A stretch of 64,000 bases of DNA from Micromonospora pisi (GTDB taxonomy: Bacteria; Actinomycetota; Actinomycetes; Mycobacteriales; Micromonosporaceae): the NCBI RefSeq assembly GCF_003633685.1, contig NZ_RBKT01000001.1, positions 7,812,001-7,876,000 on the forward strand, read 5' to 3'. Both the position numbers and the translations under genes were made by a program. Numbering within the stretch: position 1 is the stretch's first letter; every line of letters starts with the position of its first letter. The notes below the pieces were generated by a model. The model worked only from the letters and a program-made list of their open reading frames with translations, was not told the origin of the DNA and searched no databases. Positions 62,975 through 64,000 of the stretch are shown piece after piece.

Positions 62975-64000
62975 TCAGGGCGGTGCGCCGACCCGTCCCC
63001 GGGCGGCCAGCCGGGCCAGCGCCGGGACCAGATCGGCCGGTGCGGGGCGGGCCCGGATGGCGTCACGCAACCGGTGCGCCGCGTCCGTCCACCTCCGGTG
63101 GTGCAGCAGGTCGGTGAGTCGGTCCCGGATCGCCGACCCGTCCACCGCCGGTCCGTCCAGGTAGCCGCCGGCACCGGTCGCGGCGAGTCGCGCCGCGTTG
63201 AAATGCTGGTCGCTGACCTGGGGGAGCACGAGTTGCGGCACGCCGAGCGCGGCGGCGGTCATGGTGGTGCCGGCGCCGCCCTGGTGCACCAGCGCCCGGC
63301 AGGTCGGCAGCACCAGGTGCAGGGCCAGCGGCGCCGCCGCCAGCCGTACGTTCGGCGGCGGCTCGCCGAGCTGGTCACGTTGCCCGGCGTCGAGCGCGAC
63401 CACCACCTCCAGGTCGAGCGCGGCGAGTGCCGCCACCACCTGCGGCGCACCGACGAACCCGGTCAGTTCCGCGCCCGCCATCATGGTTCCCCAGGTGACA
63501 CAGATCCGGGCCGGCCTCCCGGAAGCGTCGTCGCGCCACAGCCAGTCCGGCAGCACCGAGACCCCGTTGTACGGCACGAACCGGGTCGGTTCGGTGGGTA
63601 CGGCGACCGGCACCCGCATCGGTGCCGGGCACGGGTCGATGGTCAGCGTGCCGTCGAGATCGACCTGGTCGGTCGGTACGCCCACCCGGGCGGCGAGCGG
63701 GCCGACCACCGTCTCGAGGTCGAGGTCGAGTTCGGTGCCGGAGTCCGGCCCCCACAGGTGACGCACACCGGGCACGCCGAGCGCGGCGGCGGTGATCGCG
63801 CCGGCCAGGTTGAACGGCTCGTACACGACCAGGTCGGGTCGGAACGCGCGGCCGAAGGCGACCAGGTCGTCGAGCATCGCGTCGGCGTACCGGACCACCC
63901 CGCCGTCCGGGGTGATCTCCGGTTTCATCCGGTTGCCGGGCGCCGTCACCGCGTGCTCGGGGAGGCGGGCGGCCACCGGGCCGATCTGACCGCTGAACAC
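62975..64000 (-). CDS. Activator-type glycosyltransferase (macrolide family), 5' end outside window
   Basis: The visible 341 residues lack the true N terminus, which lies beyond base 64000. The GT-B fold's C-terminal donor site is clear: CVTWGTMM, VHQGGAGTTMTAAALGVPQL and PQVSDQHFNAARLAATGAG, as in EryCIII/DesVII-type antibiotic glycosyltransferases that use TDP-deoxysugars. A Pro-rich acceptor-side region lies in front. With the P450 it suggests the edge of a natural-product cluster. The sugar and acceptor cannot be named. Confidence 0.88.
   Translation of the reverse strand: MFSGQIGPVAARLPEHAVTAPGNRMKPEITPDGGVVRYADAMLDDLVAFGRAFRPDLVVYEPFNLAGAITAAALGVPGVRHLWGPDSGTELDLDLETVVGPLAARVGVPTDQVDLDGTLTIDPCPAPMRVPVAVPTEPTRFVPYNGVSVLPDWLWRDDASGRPARICVTWGTMMAGAELTGFVGAPQVVAALAALDLEVVVALDAGQRDQLGEPPPNVRLAAAPLALHLVLPTCRALVHQGGAGTTMTAAALGVPQLVLPQVSDQHFNAARLAATGAGGYLDGPAVDGSAIRDRLTDLLHHRRWTDAAHRLRDAIRARPAPADLVPALARLAARGRVGAPP

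Overview
The window comes from a high-GC actinomycete. Almost every codon ends in G or C, GTG starts and 4-base ATGA/GTGA overlaps are common, and the gene set (PLL-propeller glycosidases, CobIJ fusion, F420/PPOX-type protein, activator-type glycosyltransferase next to a P450) fits the Micromonosporaceae; the family assignment is an inference. No rRNA, tRNA, CRISPR array, transposase or phage gene was seen.

Layout. 0.1-6.6 kb: a small AraC regulator, a sugar ABC transporter (binding lipoprotein and two permeases) and a divergent secreted GH71/99-like glycosidase with two F5/8C domains. 6.7-10.2 kb: trpBA, a DUF6295-like protein and a dienelactone hydrolase. 10.4-17.4 kb: an unknown protein coupled to a large membrane metallopeptidase, a DUF981-like membrane protein, a PhzF enzyme and an alpha-methylacyl-CoA racemase. 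17.4-24.0 kb: a tripartite tricarboxylate transporter (TctABC plus a second TctC-like lipoprotein) around a CitA/CitB-type two-component system. 24.3-25.0 kb: a secreted NlpC/P60 protein whose start is unclear.

25.4-39.2 kb is the most coherent unit. A secreted GH27 glycosidase, a GH36 alpha-galactosidase and a sugar ABC transporter lie on the minus strand. Divergent from them are an SDR dehydrogenase, a DgoR-like GntR regulator, galactonate dehydratase, a mutarotase-like protein, a KDPGal-type aldolase, a PfkB sugar-acid kinase and an SMP-30 lactonase. Together they read as a complete route: alpha-galactoside hydrolysis, uptake, then oxidative (De Ley-Doudoroff) breakdown of galactose to pyruvate and glyceraldehyde-3-phosphate. 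A 15-bp palindrome in the divergent promoter region is a good candidate operator.

39.3-42.1 kb is a three-gene operon in which an EamA exporter is flanked by two regulators that share a UTRA ligand domain. One has a normal GntR winged helix and the other an XRE helix-turn-helix.

42.2-61.7 kb is a large cobalamin cluster: chelatase I/D fusion, cobO, cobB, cobE, cobL, cobM, cbiD, cobK, cobIJ, cobH, cobG and cobN. It carries two cobalamin riboswitches. Each is followed by a 9-10 codon mini-ORF whose stop overlaps the start of the chelatase gene. CobG and CobN mark the oxygen-dependent, late-cobalt route, while the C1 methyltransferase is of the CbiD type. Inside the cluster sit a VWA lipoprotein, a Nudix hydrolase and a small membrane protein. 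The right edge (61.7-64 kb) has a P450 and a truncated macrolide-type glycosyltransferase, probably the border of a secondary-metabolite region.
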